Shown here piece by piece: positions 11,275 through 23,000 of a stretch of DNA of 64,000 nucleotides. The stretch is from Ceratothoa steindachneri (Eukaryota > Arthropoda > Malacostraca > Isopoda > Cymothoidae): NCBI GenBank assembly GCA_963969495.1, contig OZ018321.1:63766780-63830779 (forward strand), in the 5' to 3' direction. The translations under genes and the position numbers were made by a program. Below the pieces are notes generated by a model, which saw only the letters and a list, made by a program, of their open reading frames with translations, made no database searches and had not been told where the DNA came from. Positions within the stretch are counted from its first letter, which is position 1; every line of letters begins with the position of its first letter.

Positions 11275-12260
11275 GCCCCCGAATTCCAGAGTGCGATGAC
11301 CCATGACTTTGCCAAAAGCCAGAGGGAATGTGAGTCTTTTCGGCCCTTGTGGTTCAAAGCCCATAACAAAGCACGCAAAACCGTGAGAGGAAATTAGGTG
11401 ATTTCCTTCTTCATCAAGGACGACCTCCTCTATCGAGTATGCACCGAGGAAAACGACACCGAGTCCCGCACACAAATCTCTGAACCCTTCTTCCGAGTAG
11501 TTATCGACCTAATCAGACCGATGCACCCCCCGTCAAGCAAAGGCCATAGTTACGTTTTAACCCTGGTCGACTTTGCCACCCGATTCACCGAGGTTGTGCC
11601 CCTCAAGAAAATCGATAGCATCTCCTGCGCCGAAGCCCTTATTTCATTTTTTTCCCGTGTGGGCCTGTCCAAAGAAACCCTCTTGGATCGTGGTCGTCAA
11701 TTCATTTCCGAATTAATGGAGTACATTGGTAAAGTATTGATGATGAAGCCACTGTTTACCTCTCCTTTCCACCTGAGTGGGAATGGAATGTGCGAGAGGC
11801 TAAGTGGAAGCCTCAATACCATTTTCAGGGGAATGTGTGCAGATCAGCCTACTGAATGGCACCGCTTCCTTCCGGAGCCCTCTTTGCCTATCGTGAAATC
11901 GTACATTAGGATTCGCCCCCTTTGAATTTTTATGTATATGGTAGAAACGTGAGAGGCCCCCTGAATATCCTAAAGGAAATAAATCAATCAGAAATTGAAT
12001 TAAAATATCCATACTTTTTACTCGTATCTACTGGATTTAAGAAGGAGGCTTGAAAAGTGCGCCAAAATTGAGTCTCAGAACACAAGTCCAAAGAAAGTAA
12101 ATTTAACCCCGGAGAAGAAGTTTTGCTTCTCCTTTCCACGGACAACAACAAATTTTGAGCCAGTGGAAGGGCCCCTACCACATAGTCGAGAAGGGTTGCT
12201 CCACCTTATTGAAACTCCCTCAGGAAGAAAGCTTTTCCATGTTAATATGCTCAAGCGGTA
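11275..12260 (+). pseudogene. Integrase (DDE core plus GPY/F tail), upstream of RT
   Basis: Open stretch 11398-11925 carries the catalytic triad: Asp in FFRVVIDLIRP (about 11506), Asp in LLDRGRQF (about 11686) and Glu in GMCERLSG (about 11794). The D-35-E spacing is correct. KGHSYVLTLVDFATRFTE between them is typical of Gypsy integrases. The HHCC zinc-binding module that should precede it is missing, a deletion between about 11455 and 11485. After frameshifts, WKGPYHIVEKG (about 12165) and LFHVNMLKRYH (about 12235) form the GPY/F module. The enzyme would insert the cDNA copy into the genome. Confidence 0.85.
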
Positions 12261-13283
12261 CCACTGGGGAGAAAGCATCAATCAGATAGTTGCAATCGAC
12301 GAAGAATCCCCCATAGAATCTGCTTACCCCCTGGACTTCCTTTGCCTAATTCAAGTCGCCTGCGTGGAGCAAGACAAGGAGTACCCGTTGTATGTCTTGC
12401 TCGATTTTAATAATTCCCTGCCTGCGCAAATTAAGATAAGCGACCAGCTATCATTTCTTCTAAAGGATCAACTGCAAGCACCCCTGAGTCGTTTTGATGA
12501 AATCATCACCGAGATTCCCGGTTAGGCTACCAACGTTGAGCACAATATCCAACTAACCACCCTGGAACCCATCCGTTCCAAACCATAACCCCTGCCTATA
12601 CACCTCCGGGAACACAATTTGACAATTGGCCCCGGCAAGTGCCACTTCGCTTTTGGCACTATCGATTACCTCGGTTTCCATATCGGGAATAATCGGTTAG
12701 CCCTCAGCAAGAAAAGATCCGGGCCATCGTAGACATGCCTTTGCCCACTAACAATCTCCGCCCCCCTCTGCCAGCTATTAAAGATGGAGGCCCCCGAACG
12801 CTTTGAGTGGACGCCACTTTCGACTTACAGCTTTAACCAACTTAAGGAGAAGTTGGCATCCACTCCTATCCTCCGCCTCCCTAACTCGGACAAACTGTTT
12901 GGCATTCGCACTGACGCCAGTAATGACGGTATAGGATGTGTTCTCCTCCAGTGTGAGAATAACGGCGAAAGTTTCCCCATCGCTTACGCAAGAAGAAAAT
13001 TATTCTCCCGCGAGAAAAATTATGCGGAAATTGAGAAATAGGCACTCACTATCATTTGGTAATCGGGAAATTTAGAATGTATTTATTAGGCAAGGAATTT
13101 ATAGTGAAAACGCACGACAAACCCCTATCCTACCTACGTGACGTCATGAATAATAACGTTCGGTTGCTGCGTTGGAGCTTGTTCCTCCAGGAATTCCAAT
13201 TCCACATTTTGTATTTAAAAGGCACCGATAACTGTATGGCTGATAGTTTAAGAAGAAACTCGTTAGATCCTTTTTCAAACTAA
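12261..13283 (+). pseudogene. Linker, RT fragments and RNase H remnant
   Basis: Immediately after the integrase tail comes a linker with CVEQDKEYPL (about 12360), then the RT entry segment FDEIITEIPG...VEHNIQL...PIRSKP (12495-12585). The RT core with YxDD is absent. The sequence resumes at LTIGPGKCHFAFGTIDYLGF (about 12620), the RT connection. RNase H follows with FGIRTDASNDGIGCVLLQ (12898) and, after a stop and frameshift near 13040, GKEFIVKTHDKPLSYLR and LKGTDNCMADSLRRN (to about 13255). The pol gene ends here, with no integrase downstream before the 3' LTR. Confidence 0.82.
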
Positions 13284-13378
13284 TTCCGAGCCATTTCCTT
13301 TTTTTTTATCCATGTAATTAATTTTTTTTCAGAAAATAAATTTGTATATTCAACCATATAATAAGGAAACGAGTATCC

Positions 13379-13431
<53 letters not shown>

Positions 13432-13797
13432 CTGTGTACAATAAATTCTTTTTATATCCTCAACTGTTTTTTTAGTTTTGTATAATCGTAGGATAAAATC
13501 CCCCTCGGGCCAGTGAGCCCCACTTAATGGTATCATAGAAGATATAAAATCGGGCAACCATGCCGTAGCATTATATAACCTTGTGTATATGTATGGTGCC
13601 AACATCACTCCCCTCCCCCCGCACTAGCACCACTATTTTGACCATTGGCTCCATTTTTTAAAAAAAATTCTAGTTATTCTCAACTTTATCCCCTATTGTC
13701 ATGCGACTTTAAGTTATATCCCCCCTCCCATTAATAATTTTTCGATGTCACTTCTCGCCCTAAAGTTCCATCTGGGGATGAAGGAGTGTCAGAGGTT

Positions 13798-13846
<49 letters not shown>

Positions 13847-13894
13847 GAGCGAGACAGATGCGCGCTGACGCGCCTTCAATGGAGAGAGAGACAA
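13284..13894. other. 3' untranslated region with microsatellites
   Basis: No coding signal. Holds a (TA)n run at about 13382-13427 and a (GA)n run at about 13799-13849, then the purine tract before the 3' LTR. Confidence 0.8.
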
Positions 13895-14907
13895 TAGACA
13901 CCTGGTCCCCACCTTTTGTCTGCGCTAATGGAAGTGCGAAGTCATGCGACGACGTGATGGCCTGAAAGCCCGCCATCGCACAAAGCCGCGACAAATTTGA
14001 AAGCCCAAAAGGTCCCATCTGGAGTCGGACAAAGTTTCACCTCGCCGACTTAGGAACCTTCTCGCGATCGTGCTAATAGAGCGAGACTACTCTCGCTTCC
14101 GATGCGTCGGACCTTAGAATCCTCCCCTTCAGCCGAAAAGGAAAAAATCCTCCGGCGCCAGAGTTAGAAGGCATTAAACGCCGCCTGCCCGCCCCTCGTC
14201 AATACTCACTATTCGCGTCCTGTTTGACTCTGCACGATTCTCGCAGAACACCTCAAGCTCCTGGTATTCTGAATTAATCCACGTCAGTCTACCTCATACT
14301 CGTTCTGCCCGCTCCTCGAACGCAACGCACCCAATTTCGATTCGTGTTCTAACTCGAAAGCAAGATCTAAGTTCATCCCGTAATAGCCATTGTCAAGAGA
14401 CTATTATTTGAACTTTGCGCCAAGGGATGGATTAATCCCTTGGACCAAATCACCGATGTAACAGCAATGCGCAACTCTTCTGTGCAAATTCTCTCTTTCT
14501 ACTACCCCCATCATCTCCAGTGTAAGCCTCCATCGTCGGCTTCATATACGCTCGAGGTCATTTGAGGGACCCTCAGTCAATATTGTTTATTTATTTGTAC
14601 GTCAACCGTCCCCGCCAAGTCTCCTCCCCACCTTTCGCCGCTGAGACTTGAGTGCGTCTAATTTGTATATAGTTTGTTTTAAAACCCCTTTTTAACCTTG
14701 TAAAATAATATTAATTTGCATATTAGTAAAGTCATTTTTGTACCCGTTTTTCTATTGTTCCGGAACCTCCAGGATAGTCGACTATTTGGCCAACCTACAT
14801 TGAGTTGATTTGCACTCTGCATGTATTATAAATCTTCCACGTACATAGCCGTCATCGACCTCGGCTGAGAAAAGCATAAAGAGTTAACTTGACCGTGTTC
14901 TACCACA
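13895..14907 (+). repeat. 3' LTR of the Gmr1-like element
   Basis: Direct repeat of 8185-9231. It is preceded by the purine tract ggagagagagacaa, a plausible polypurine tract, and ends CTACCACA. The TA and GA repeats in the preceding 3' untranslated region are separate microsatellites. Confidence 0.8.
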
Positions 14908-15156
14908 ACCCTCATTTTTTTTTTTCATTGATATTTACAGACACATAATTCACTTTCTATTTGTTCTAGCGACAACTGGTAGTTTTCATACCACGCTCTG
15001 ATATGACAGCTTTCCAATGCCATCTTAAGTTAGTATTGTGTTAGCGTTCGTTGCGTGTGGGGGTGCGTCAAATTGGTCCGATTTAATGCTTTTTGCCATA
15101 TCGTTATTATTTTGTGATTTTTTTACAGAAAGTGGTCTAAATAAAATTTATTTATA

Positions 15157-15815
15157 ATGTGTGTTAGTGATTTTCGAGGTGCTATTGTTGCTCTACATAT
15201 ATGTGGGAAATTTCAGAGAAAGATAGATAATGAATTAAAAGTAGCCTAAAGTACTATTAATTTATGGGTTTCATGTGCTAAAAAAAATGCTACCCTATCT
15301 ACACCAGTACCTAAAAAAATGATCTGGTTGACCGAGAAAAAGAAATTTGCAAACAGACATGCTTATGAAACGTTTAGTAGTGAATAATCCAACAAAAACT
15401 GCAAAAGAACTAAAATTCAATATGAATAATCTATTATCTGATGTTCTGAACAAACTATCCAGGAGCGGCTACAAAATAAACTCGGATTACCATCACGCCA
15501 TGCTGCAAAGAAACGATTCAATAATAAAAAAGTGCGCAAGAAACGTGTCGCATTTTGTAAAATATACATTCATTGGACTGTTGAGGAGTGGAAAAAAGTT
15601 ATATTAAGCGAGGAGACAATATTTTTAACATTCGAAAGCTCTCCTAAAAAGTTCAGTTGGCCCATTGGCTCAAATAGAATGAACTCTAAATACACCAAAA
15701 AGACAATGAAACACCCTCCAAGTGTGATGATTTAGGTTGTTTCAGTTTCCTTTCTAAGAACACAACTATGACAGGCGCACTGTATTTATCAATGTTACAA
15801 GAAAAACTTCTAGTG
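15157..15815 (+). pseudogene. Tc1-like transposase remnant
   Basis: The start MCVSDFRGAIVALHICGKF resembles the helix-turn-helix start of Tc1 transposases. NPTKTAKEL (second helix-turn-helix), HWTVEEWKKVILSEETIF (first catalytic acidic region, about 15565), HPPSVMI (about 15715) and GALYLSMLQEKL (about 15775) follow. Stops and frameshifts are frequent, and the C-terminal catalytic part is missing. Such enzymes cut and paste elements at TA sites; this copy is dead. Confidence 0.75.
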
Positions 15816-16163
15816 GTAATGACAATCTCTCGCTCAGATTTTTTCCCTCCCTAATTGCTAAGGGGGTATTTTAATCCTCTTGTCGACCTTTAGTCTTTTG
15901 AATTTACCTGATTTAATGATCTTAGTTTGTATTTACCTTCCCTTTTTTCTTTTTTTGTCATTCTTCCCTCCTCCTAATGTTTCCATTTCATATTAATTCA
16001 TTTTGTTTATTGGTCTTTTGCTGTTTGTGGGCGTTCCCTCTCCTCTGTATCATCCTTCTATATATTACAATTTTTAATGCTTTTGTTATTCCTTGATAAA
16101 GAACTCGAAATAAAATTTGAAAATACTTGGAATCCTCATATTAATTTTCCCTGTAGGTTTTGT

Positions 16164-16164
<1 letters not shown>

Positions 16165-16238
<74 letters not shown>
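16165..16238. repeat. (TA)n microsatellite
   Basis: About 74 bases of pure TA repeat, the longest in the window. Confidence 0.98.
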
Positions 16239-16240
<2 letters not shown>

Positions 16241-16589
16241 TGAAATGTACAAATCATTCCTGTCCATAATCCCCAGGACTTACATAGGGGACAACGAGGT
16301 GAGCACAGGGTGCAGACCACCAGGAAGAGGGTACTTGCCCATCCACGACCTTTGTACTTTGCTCGGAGAGCAAGACAGACAGTCGATCTCAAACAACATA
16401 AACGCAGCCGGCAACATAATCCTACTCAGCAGGTATAAAATACTAGTTCCGACAACACCCACTCAGGAAAAAATCATGCTACAACATTTCCAGTGGTACA
16501 GTCCATTGTACTTTTATCATATCCCGCCGTTCAGACGGCCAGTGTACTCCGCGCTGTCGCAGGAGATAAAAGAAAAGTGGGACCGCATA

Positions 16590-18060
16590 ATCCAATAATC
16601 TTTTGGACTATCATAAACAAGCTTAAAGGACAAAGAGCGACAAGGGCAACTAACTAGTGATCCACGACGGCAGTTGTGCTAGAACTCAATAATTAAGAGC
16701 AGAGCTTTTCCACGATGTCTGGAAAGTTGTTTTCAGGATCTCTAACGCCGAAGAAAAAAACTCACCTCGGCTACGAGGACAGATTACTGGAGCACATGGA
16801 GAGTTACCCGAGGAAATTCACCCTACACAGAACCGTCAACTTCACCAGATTACATGGATGTGTCCCAGATGACAGAGCGATTACTACAGAAGAGCTAGAC
16901 GGCGGTACGATCTCTGGATTAAAACCAAAAGCTCCAGGCCTCATCAAAATAACGATTTGTCACCTGAAAGAGGCCCCAAGAGAATAAAGATCAAGCTTTG
17001 AATCTTTTTAACGAGGCATTGGCCGCATGATACTTCTCAGACGGCCTGAATACATCCAAAATGATCTTTATTCCCAAGCAAGTGGAGCCTAAAGATCAAG
17101 TAGGGCACTACAGGAGCATCTCACTACTTGAGAAAGCTGGAAAGTCTTCCAAAGGATTCTCAACCATAGACTGGTCTTTTATCTCTCAACACATTCTCAG
17201 CAGAACGTCGAACATCGTAGCTTTCGCAAGAAAAGGAGGACGGAGACAGCGATTGCATTAACATGCCAGCACGCGGCATCTAGCTGCATGATGGATAGGG
17301 TTTGCAGGGCTTACCCCTCATTTCGAGAAAATCCTCCACAGCTACCTCACAGGCAGACGAGTGGTAATAGCATACGAGACACATCGGGATAACATTCGAT
17401 CTCTGGTCCGGAGTCCCCAAAGGAAGATGTCTAAGGCCCACCCTGCTAGTTGTGTACACCAGTGACATTCTGAAGCCACCTGCTCACTCAGGCACTCAAT
17501 GTGCATATGCGGAGACATCACTCAGATTCTGACTCGTCAGACCAAGTCTGAGAGAATGATGTCGAGAGTTGCTGCCGCCGAGCCTAAACAGATCTCCAGT
17601 TTTGAAAAATGATGGAAAATACCGGCTAATCAAGCAACGTTTATTGTTATAACGTTTGGTAGACAAAGAACAAGGACTATCAGATTAGAAGGTCGCCATA
17701 TTCGGCATACGAAGCCAAATCACAACTCTGATTCAAATTGAAAACTCCAGAACTTTCGAAACCCCAGTATAAAAAAGGAAGCTATACAGGGCACTAGTGA
17801 GAGTAAAGCTGCTCTACCCAGCGGTCCCTCTCAACATCACATCAAAAAGTAATATTAGAAGAATGCAGAGAGTCCAAAATAAGGCTATACTCTTCACCAA
17901 TGATATTAAATGGATCGACTTCATAAGATTTTACACGACATTCGTCTCTTGGCAAGAAAAAGCTACAATTAATGTGCAGCTTCAATCAGACAACTTACCA
18001 ACCTCTCAATGTCTCAGCACACTCAGAAGAGGCCGATGACACCACTTCCCTTCGTTTTGC
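16590..18060 (+). pseudogene. Jockey-like LINE, linker, RT and tail remnant
   Basis: IINKLKGQRATRATN (about 16608) is the segment between endonuclease and RT. ITTEELDGGTISGLKPKAPG (about 16880) starts RT, then MIFIPKQVEPKDQVGHYRSISLLEKAGK (in pieces from 17061). The active site is recognisable at about 17504-17518 as AYAD followed, after a one-base loss, by DITQILT. The tail includes LYPAVPLNI (about 17815) and RRMQRVQNKAILF (about 17860). Upstream ORF 16256-16598 could be its 5' part but shows no motif I know. The frame is broken many times. Confidence 0.72.
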
Positions 18061-18950
18061 CACCTTTAATAGACGAAGTCACATCGATTGCTATATCAGC
18101 GTCTTAGCATGCTCGTAAATTTTCCAACCACTCTACCTCAGAGGAAAACACGACCATTGAAGAAAAAATACCCAACGAGAACAACAAGAGAATTTAACCA
18201 GCAGAACTTAATCATATATATATATATATATATATGCCAGCGAAGGAAGGACACATACAAATGTAAATGGATCTACAAAAGGTAAAACTTAAGAGACTAG
18301 GTTTGACGCGAAGATATTCCATAAATTAGAAGTGGAATGTAAGAAACAGATTAAAATCAAATAATAATTATTACTTAAATTTTAGTCATTTTTGATGGTA
18401 CGGGAACAAGAGTGAAAGCAAATTTAATTTTAAGAATTTTCTGAAATTTAATTTATTCGTATTTTCTTTTAGTATAAGTAGGAAGGGGGGGGGAGCGGGG
18501 CTAGTTTCACTTTTAACATATTTGCCATCTCATCAAAATCTACACAAGATAACAATAAAAATATTCTACTTGAAAGATCCTAATGTTTATTATTATAAAC
18601 ATTAAACAGATAATTCATAAATTGTTTCTTCTTGAAAAAGATGAGAATATACAATGAAAAATCATTATACACAGCTTGCCTCATACGTGGGGTATGTTGG
18701 GACAGACCAGGGAGTAAATTGTTACAAATATAAAATGAAAGAAAACCTTAATATAAACAACAGTAAACAATTTATTTGAGGCACTGAAGTAAATCTTTAA
18801 GGAAGGAAAAGAAACATGACTTCCGACCAGTTGATAACGGATAAACTTATAAAAAAATCAAAACTTTGCTCTAAATTAATATTGATCTATGACAGGTGTT
18901 GATTTTTTCTCCTTCAAGTTTGGCCAAGTATTATCATTCATTTTATTAAA
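18061..18950. other. AT-rich stretch without a gene
   Basis: No coding signal beyond chance ORFs. A short (TA)n run lies at 18214-18235 and a G-run at about 18484-18492. Confidence 0.6.
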
Positions 18951-19140
18951 ATAATTCCAACATCAGACTCACAGAGGTAGCATATATAGCGATCATGCTC
19001 ATTTTGTACATCCCTCATGGGACCATACTTTGCATTCTAGACATAGTACTCATTTATCCCCTGGGGCAGAGTTTGACATGTTTTACTGCACACAAGACAC
19101 CAACCAGCTATTGTAGCCCTTTCTCTTTTCCTCTTTCAGC
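18950..19140 (-). pseudogene. Possible PHD-like zinc finger remnant
   Basis: On the minus strand, short pieces read CLECKVWSHEGCTK and CYLCESDVG, preceded by CLVCSKTC-like residues. That C-x2-C, H-x2-C, C-x2-C layout is like the PHD-type zinc finger at the end of some transposase proteins. Frames must be changed between pieces, so the call is tentative. The plus-strand ORF over the same bases has no recognisable content. Confidence 0.25.
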
Positions 19141-19514
19141 AGACTTATGTGATTATTCAGTGACCAGGCTCCATTGCAGGTTTTGTGCTTTTCTTTCCTT
19201 GGGACTTGCCAACATTATTTTGGAATTTCATTTACATACTCAGGTGTGTCAATTTCTATCACTGTGGCTTATTTTCTGTTGCTACCATGTTGCCTTTTTC
19301 TCGGACTAACCTTTCTAAACTGTCACACTGCCGCAGGGGGTTTTGATTTCTGGTGTTGCTCTTTGTGCAGTCTTCCTGGTGAGTGATTCGTGTAAGCTAT
19401 CTGAAAGCCGATCACTCAGCCTCGAGCTTGTAAATTAGAAAATGTGACAGTTTTTCTGTGAAACTTAATTCAGGAGACTCCTTTCTGAAGTGACGCCTCC
19501 ATCTTCAATTCAAG

Positions 19515-19551
19515 AAGGTATGAAAACTTGCGGTGCAAGTTTTCATACCTT
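19515..19551. repeat. Perfect 17-bp hairpin with 3-base loop
   Basis: AAGGTATGAAAACTTGC (19515-19531), loop GGT, then its exact complement (19535-19551). A one-base bulge would extend the stem by a few pairs on the outside. Confidence 0.95.
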
Positions 19552-20110
19552 GTAACAACTAACCCGACATTTTTACTTCCCGACCTAACTTAGGCAGCAC
19601 AATCTAATTCTCGAAAAAAAAAGGGGCCACGTAAATCAAGCATGAAGACGGACATTTCTTATGATTAAGTGAAGTTTATTATTTTGTAATTTTCTGCAAG
19701 GAGTATATTGATATTCATAAAGAGGAGAATACTTATTCAAGAAGTCCAAAATCGTTTTTTTATCCGTTTGCAGAGATTTTTCCTGGTTGGCCTGTAACGA
19801 TCGCACAATGTGGCGGCCGATGGTAACGCATGCGCGCACAAGGAAGCTTGGCGCCATCCGTTGTCACATAGTGGAAATGATAGCATATATCAACATACCA
19901 CTCTATACAACTAGCCCCGTTCTCTCCTAAATATTATTAATAATTATTATTCTTGAATATTAGCGTATTTTTTGTAGGATGAGTACATTAGTACTAATGT
20001 ATAAATCTTTTATGAACGCGAAAGAATGATGAAATGAATCCAGCAAACCGCAAGAAAGAGAAAAACAGGATGATTTTTCTTCGGAAATGTATTTCCTAAT
20101 TCGCAAAAAT

Positions 20111-20209
20111 TCCGTACAGGGGTGGGATTCGAACCGCGCACACTGAGGCAGCGAGCAACCGCTTTGATCTCAATTAAACCGTCCCTTACATCACTCGGCT
20201 ACGCGGAAG
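20111..20209 (-). other. tRNA-like head in left arm
   Basis: Minus-strand copy of the tRNA-like sequence. It holds an A-box-like TAGCCGAGTG (here with one substitution downstream) and a B-box GGTTCGAATCC. The long spacing between boxes (about 65 bases) fits class II tRNAs such as Leu or Ser. The anticodon arm is poor, so a working tRNA is unlikely. Confidence 0.7.
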
Positions 20210-20371
20210 ACAAAAACCTTCGAATAAATAAGCTTTTAAGGTACGCTTCGCAAGGTCGATCGGGACTATGAAAGAGAGAGAAATTAATGGGAATTCAAAG
20301 GACAAAGGAAAGTTGAGGCAAACACGCGGCGAACGATAAAAAAAAAGCTCGTTTATTCGGAAGATTTTTGT

Positions 20372-20469
20372 CTTCCGCGTAGCCGAGTGGTGTAAGGGGC
20401 GGTTTAATTGAGATCAAAGCGGTTGCTCGCTGCCTCAGTGTGCGCGGTTCGAATCCCACCCCTGTACGG
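20372..20469 (+). other. tRNA-like head in right arm
   Basis: A-box TAGCCGAGTGG at 20380-20390 and B-box GGTTCGAATCC at 20446-20456. TTCCGCG and TACGGAA at the ends can form a partial acceptor stem. The internal RNA polymerase III promoter looks intact. The anticodon stem has mismatches, which points to a tRNA-derived SINE head rather than a tRNA gene. Confidence 0.7.
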
Positions 20470-20639
20470 AATTTTTGCGAATTAGGAAATATATTTCCGA
20501 AGAAAAATCATCCTGTTTTTCTCTTTCTTGCGGTTTGCTGGATTCATTTCATCATTCTTTCGCGTTCATTAAAGATTTAAACATTAGTACTAATGTACTC
20601 ATCCCATAAAAAATACGCTAATATTTAAGCATAATATTT

Positions 20640-23000
20640 AAGCGTGACGTGATTTTTTGACATGTGGTAGTTAATAACTGAGAGAGAGGAACAAGGCTCT
20701 GCGAAACATGGAATCATCGTAGCTTTCCTGAAAAACCTGTCCAAAGGAAGTGATTTAATGGCAGCGTTTATGAAGTATATCGAAAGCAATGTATTATTTA
20801 ATAATCTTAAGTTATTTAAGAATATTAGACATGATGAAATCTATGAGATAAAACCAAAACGCGTCAGCAAATATGCAATATTTAAATCCTTCGAACAAAC
20901 ACTTTCCAAGAAGGGCAATAAATGATGAGGAATAAATTGAATAAATCATTTTTAATAAAGAGAAAAATGCGCAAGATATATGAAGGCATGGGCATTGTAG
21001 AAAAAAGAAACTAAAAGTACATGAATGAATAGAAAAAAGTAACTAGGAAGACATCAATAACTTCAAAAACGGCTGATGAAAAACAAAGAGTTTTTTTGAC
21101 AATGTAGGAAGTATGTACTAATTGACCAAATATACGTAAATACAAGAAATCTGTCCTCACTCCCTTGGGAGAAAAGGAAAAACCCGAGTGGAGATTATAA
21201 GAGGAAACACTAGGCCTGGCAAATGTCTAAATTGGCTAAAAGAGCTTCAGAACGCCATATATGATAATATGAAGCACGCAGGATAGAAAATACAAAGTTT
21301 GACAGATACCGAAAAGTAACCAGGTAATTTATATATGACAGGTGTTTGGTTGGTAAGGGTGTATCCTAGAAGTTTATGAGAGCGGTATGGAAGGAAACAG
21401 GCGATGAAAAGGTCCAGAATAAAGTCTTGTGAGGTCGTCTCGGCTCGGCGCAGTTTGGCGACAGAAGGACAGCGAATGAAGTGTAATCGATAGGACGCCA
21501 ATTCAATGTCACAGTGAAGACGCCCAATCGGTATTTATGTGTTGGTGGCAAAATTAGAGGCCACAAATTGCCTCAGTTCCAGTGTATAAGGGAAGAGAGA
21601 GGGGGGGGGGGGTGTTTATCATTCATCTAAACAACTGCATTTTTCACTCATTTATCCATTCATAAACTCAAATAGAGACTTATTCATCTAACACTCAGGC
21701 TACCAACTAATCATTTACTCAACCAATCCTTTTCCAAGCACCGCCAATATGCCATACACCTAGAAAACCTTACCATTCATTTCATTTTTTCACATATGTA
21801 AAGGGATTTACAACTCCTTTTCGATGCAGTTTTTCTGTTTTACCTATACATGCACCTTACACTAGGTTGAGTTAGTTTTTACAGGTTTCTGTAACTCATA
21901 CAGTTCTTAGCCTGATGGTCTCCGTTTAGTCGTGTATTATAATTCCCGATCCTTCCAATAGAGAATTTCCACCTTCCGCACCTGTTTTCCTTTTGTAGGC
22001 ATTTTCTTTGGGGCTACGTTCTAAGTCGAGGGTCCAAAGAGCTTAAGATTTTTCTTTAACTAGTGCCCTGCAAGTTGGTTTTTCCTTTCTATTAGTGAGC
22101 ATACCTTCATTGGATTATACTACATTCTATTACTTTTTCTATAACAAAAGAAACCCTCAGCCACATTTAAAATAAAGATTTCGGAGATAAAACCAAAATG
22201 ACTGCGCCAAAGATACCACGTGCGACCTTGGCTCTCTTAAAGTTGAGTGGCACTTGGCACGATCCAACTAGGCTACACGAATATCCACTTCTGCTATATA
22301 TGGTCAGGACTCCTTTAATCCCAGTGATCTACGTGGGTACCATACAACAAATTGAAAAATAATAATTTGTTGCATAGATGCAGACACTTCAATGGTATGA
22401 ACGAAAAAGCATAGCTGGGAGGAGACTACTTGTGGCCGATTGTGTGAACTTTTGCATTATAGGCAACCATTCGCGATCGGAACCATCGCAGAACATTTGT
22501 TCGATGGAGTGACGGATGTGGGCAGAAGATGAATGGTCATAACACGCGATCCATGTAGATGCACGTGACATGGAGTTGGAAGAGTGTGACGAGTGTTTTA
22601 GTGTGTTTAAAATGAATAATATGTTTTGAATGAAAGAAGAAATGTAATGTAACCAACGAAATAATTTTCACACTTAATAGAGGCAGGACATGCAGTAGCG
22701 GCTCTAATGATTCGGCCACTTAGGTTCCAATCCCAAAACTTACAGTAGTTTTAAACCAAATAATGGTAAGTAATGAATGGTAAATTATAGATACAAACTG
22801 AGGATGGATATAAGATTTACACGTACATTGTACATGAAACTGCAAGTTACGTGCAGAAGAGCATTTTTATTCCGAATATATGGTGATCAAAATGATTCAG
22901 AAAACGTAATTCTATTGCGTCTATCTTTGAGACAACCAATTAATTTAGGGTAGTAACTTAATTCCGAGAATTCTCAGCAGTTTCAGTCATGACCTTGTCA
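20640..23000. other. No recognisable gene
   Basis: Mostly AT-rich. A short open stretch at 20690-20925 is discussed as a weak finding. ORFs at 21247-21566 and 22389-22719 have no domain I recognise. A G-run occurs at 21601-21611. Confidence 0.5.

Larger units (their letters stand above)
8185..14907 (+). mobile_element. Gmr1-like Gypsy LTR retrotransposon, decayed
   Basis: Direct repeats of about 1.0 kb (8185-9231 and 13895-14907) bound a plus-strand internal region. Domains in order are gag (from 9815), CCHC knuckle (10708), protease (10970), integrase catalytic core (11500-11800), integrase GPY/F tail (about 12165), linker, RT start (about 12510), RT end plus RNase H (12630-13283), non-coding tail, LTR. 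Integrase upstream of RT is the arrangement described for Gmr1-like Gypsy elements; ordinary Gypsy elements have integrase last. Decay is heavy: many frameshifts and stops, the HHCC zinc domain missing, and most of the RT core including YxDD missing. No convincing 5-bp target duplication was found. Confidence 0.82.
19950..20632. repeat. Long inverted repeat with tRNA-like arms
   Basis: Arms of nearly 300 bp (about 19950-20238 and 20340-20632) are near-perfect inverted copies around a roughly 100-bp centre. Each arm carries a class II tRNA-like head (see 20111-20209 and 20372-20469) pointing away from the centre. A shared body follows with CATCCTGTTTTTCTCTTTC and, near the outer end, the perfect palindrome ACATTAGTACTAATGT. 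This could be a fold-back DNA element, or a SINE copy duplicated head-to-head. No protein is encoded. Confidence 0.85.

Noticed and set aside
13731..14018. ORF with a run of SLSLSL residues
   Set aside because: It translates the (GA)n microsatellite on the other strand and overlaps the 3' LTR.
16077..16598. 173-codon plus-strand ORF
   Set aside because: Its first half is the translated (TA)n microsatellite; only the part after 16256 could be real, and it has no recognisable domain.
20372..20469. Functional tRNA gene
   Set aside because: A and B boxes are good, but the anticodon stem is mismatched and the same sequence recurs inverted as part of a larger repeat, so a tRNA-derived element fits better.
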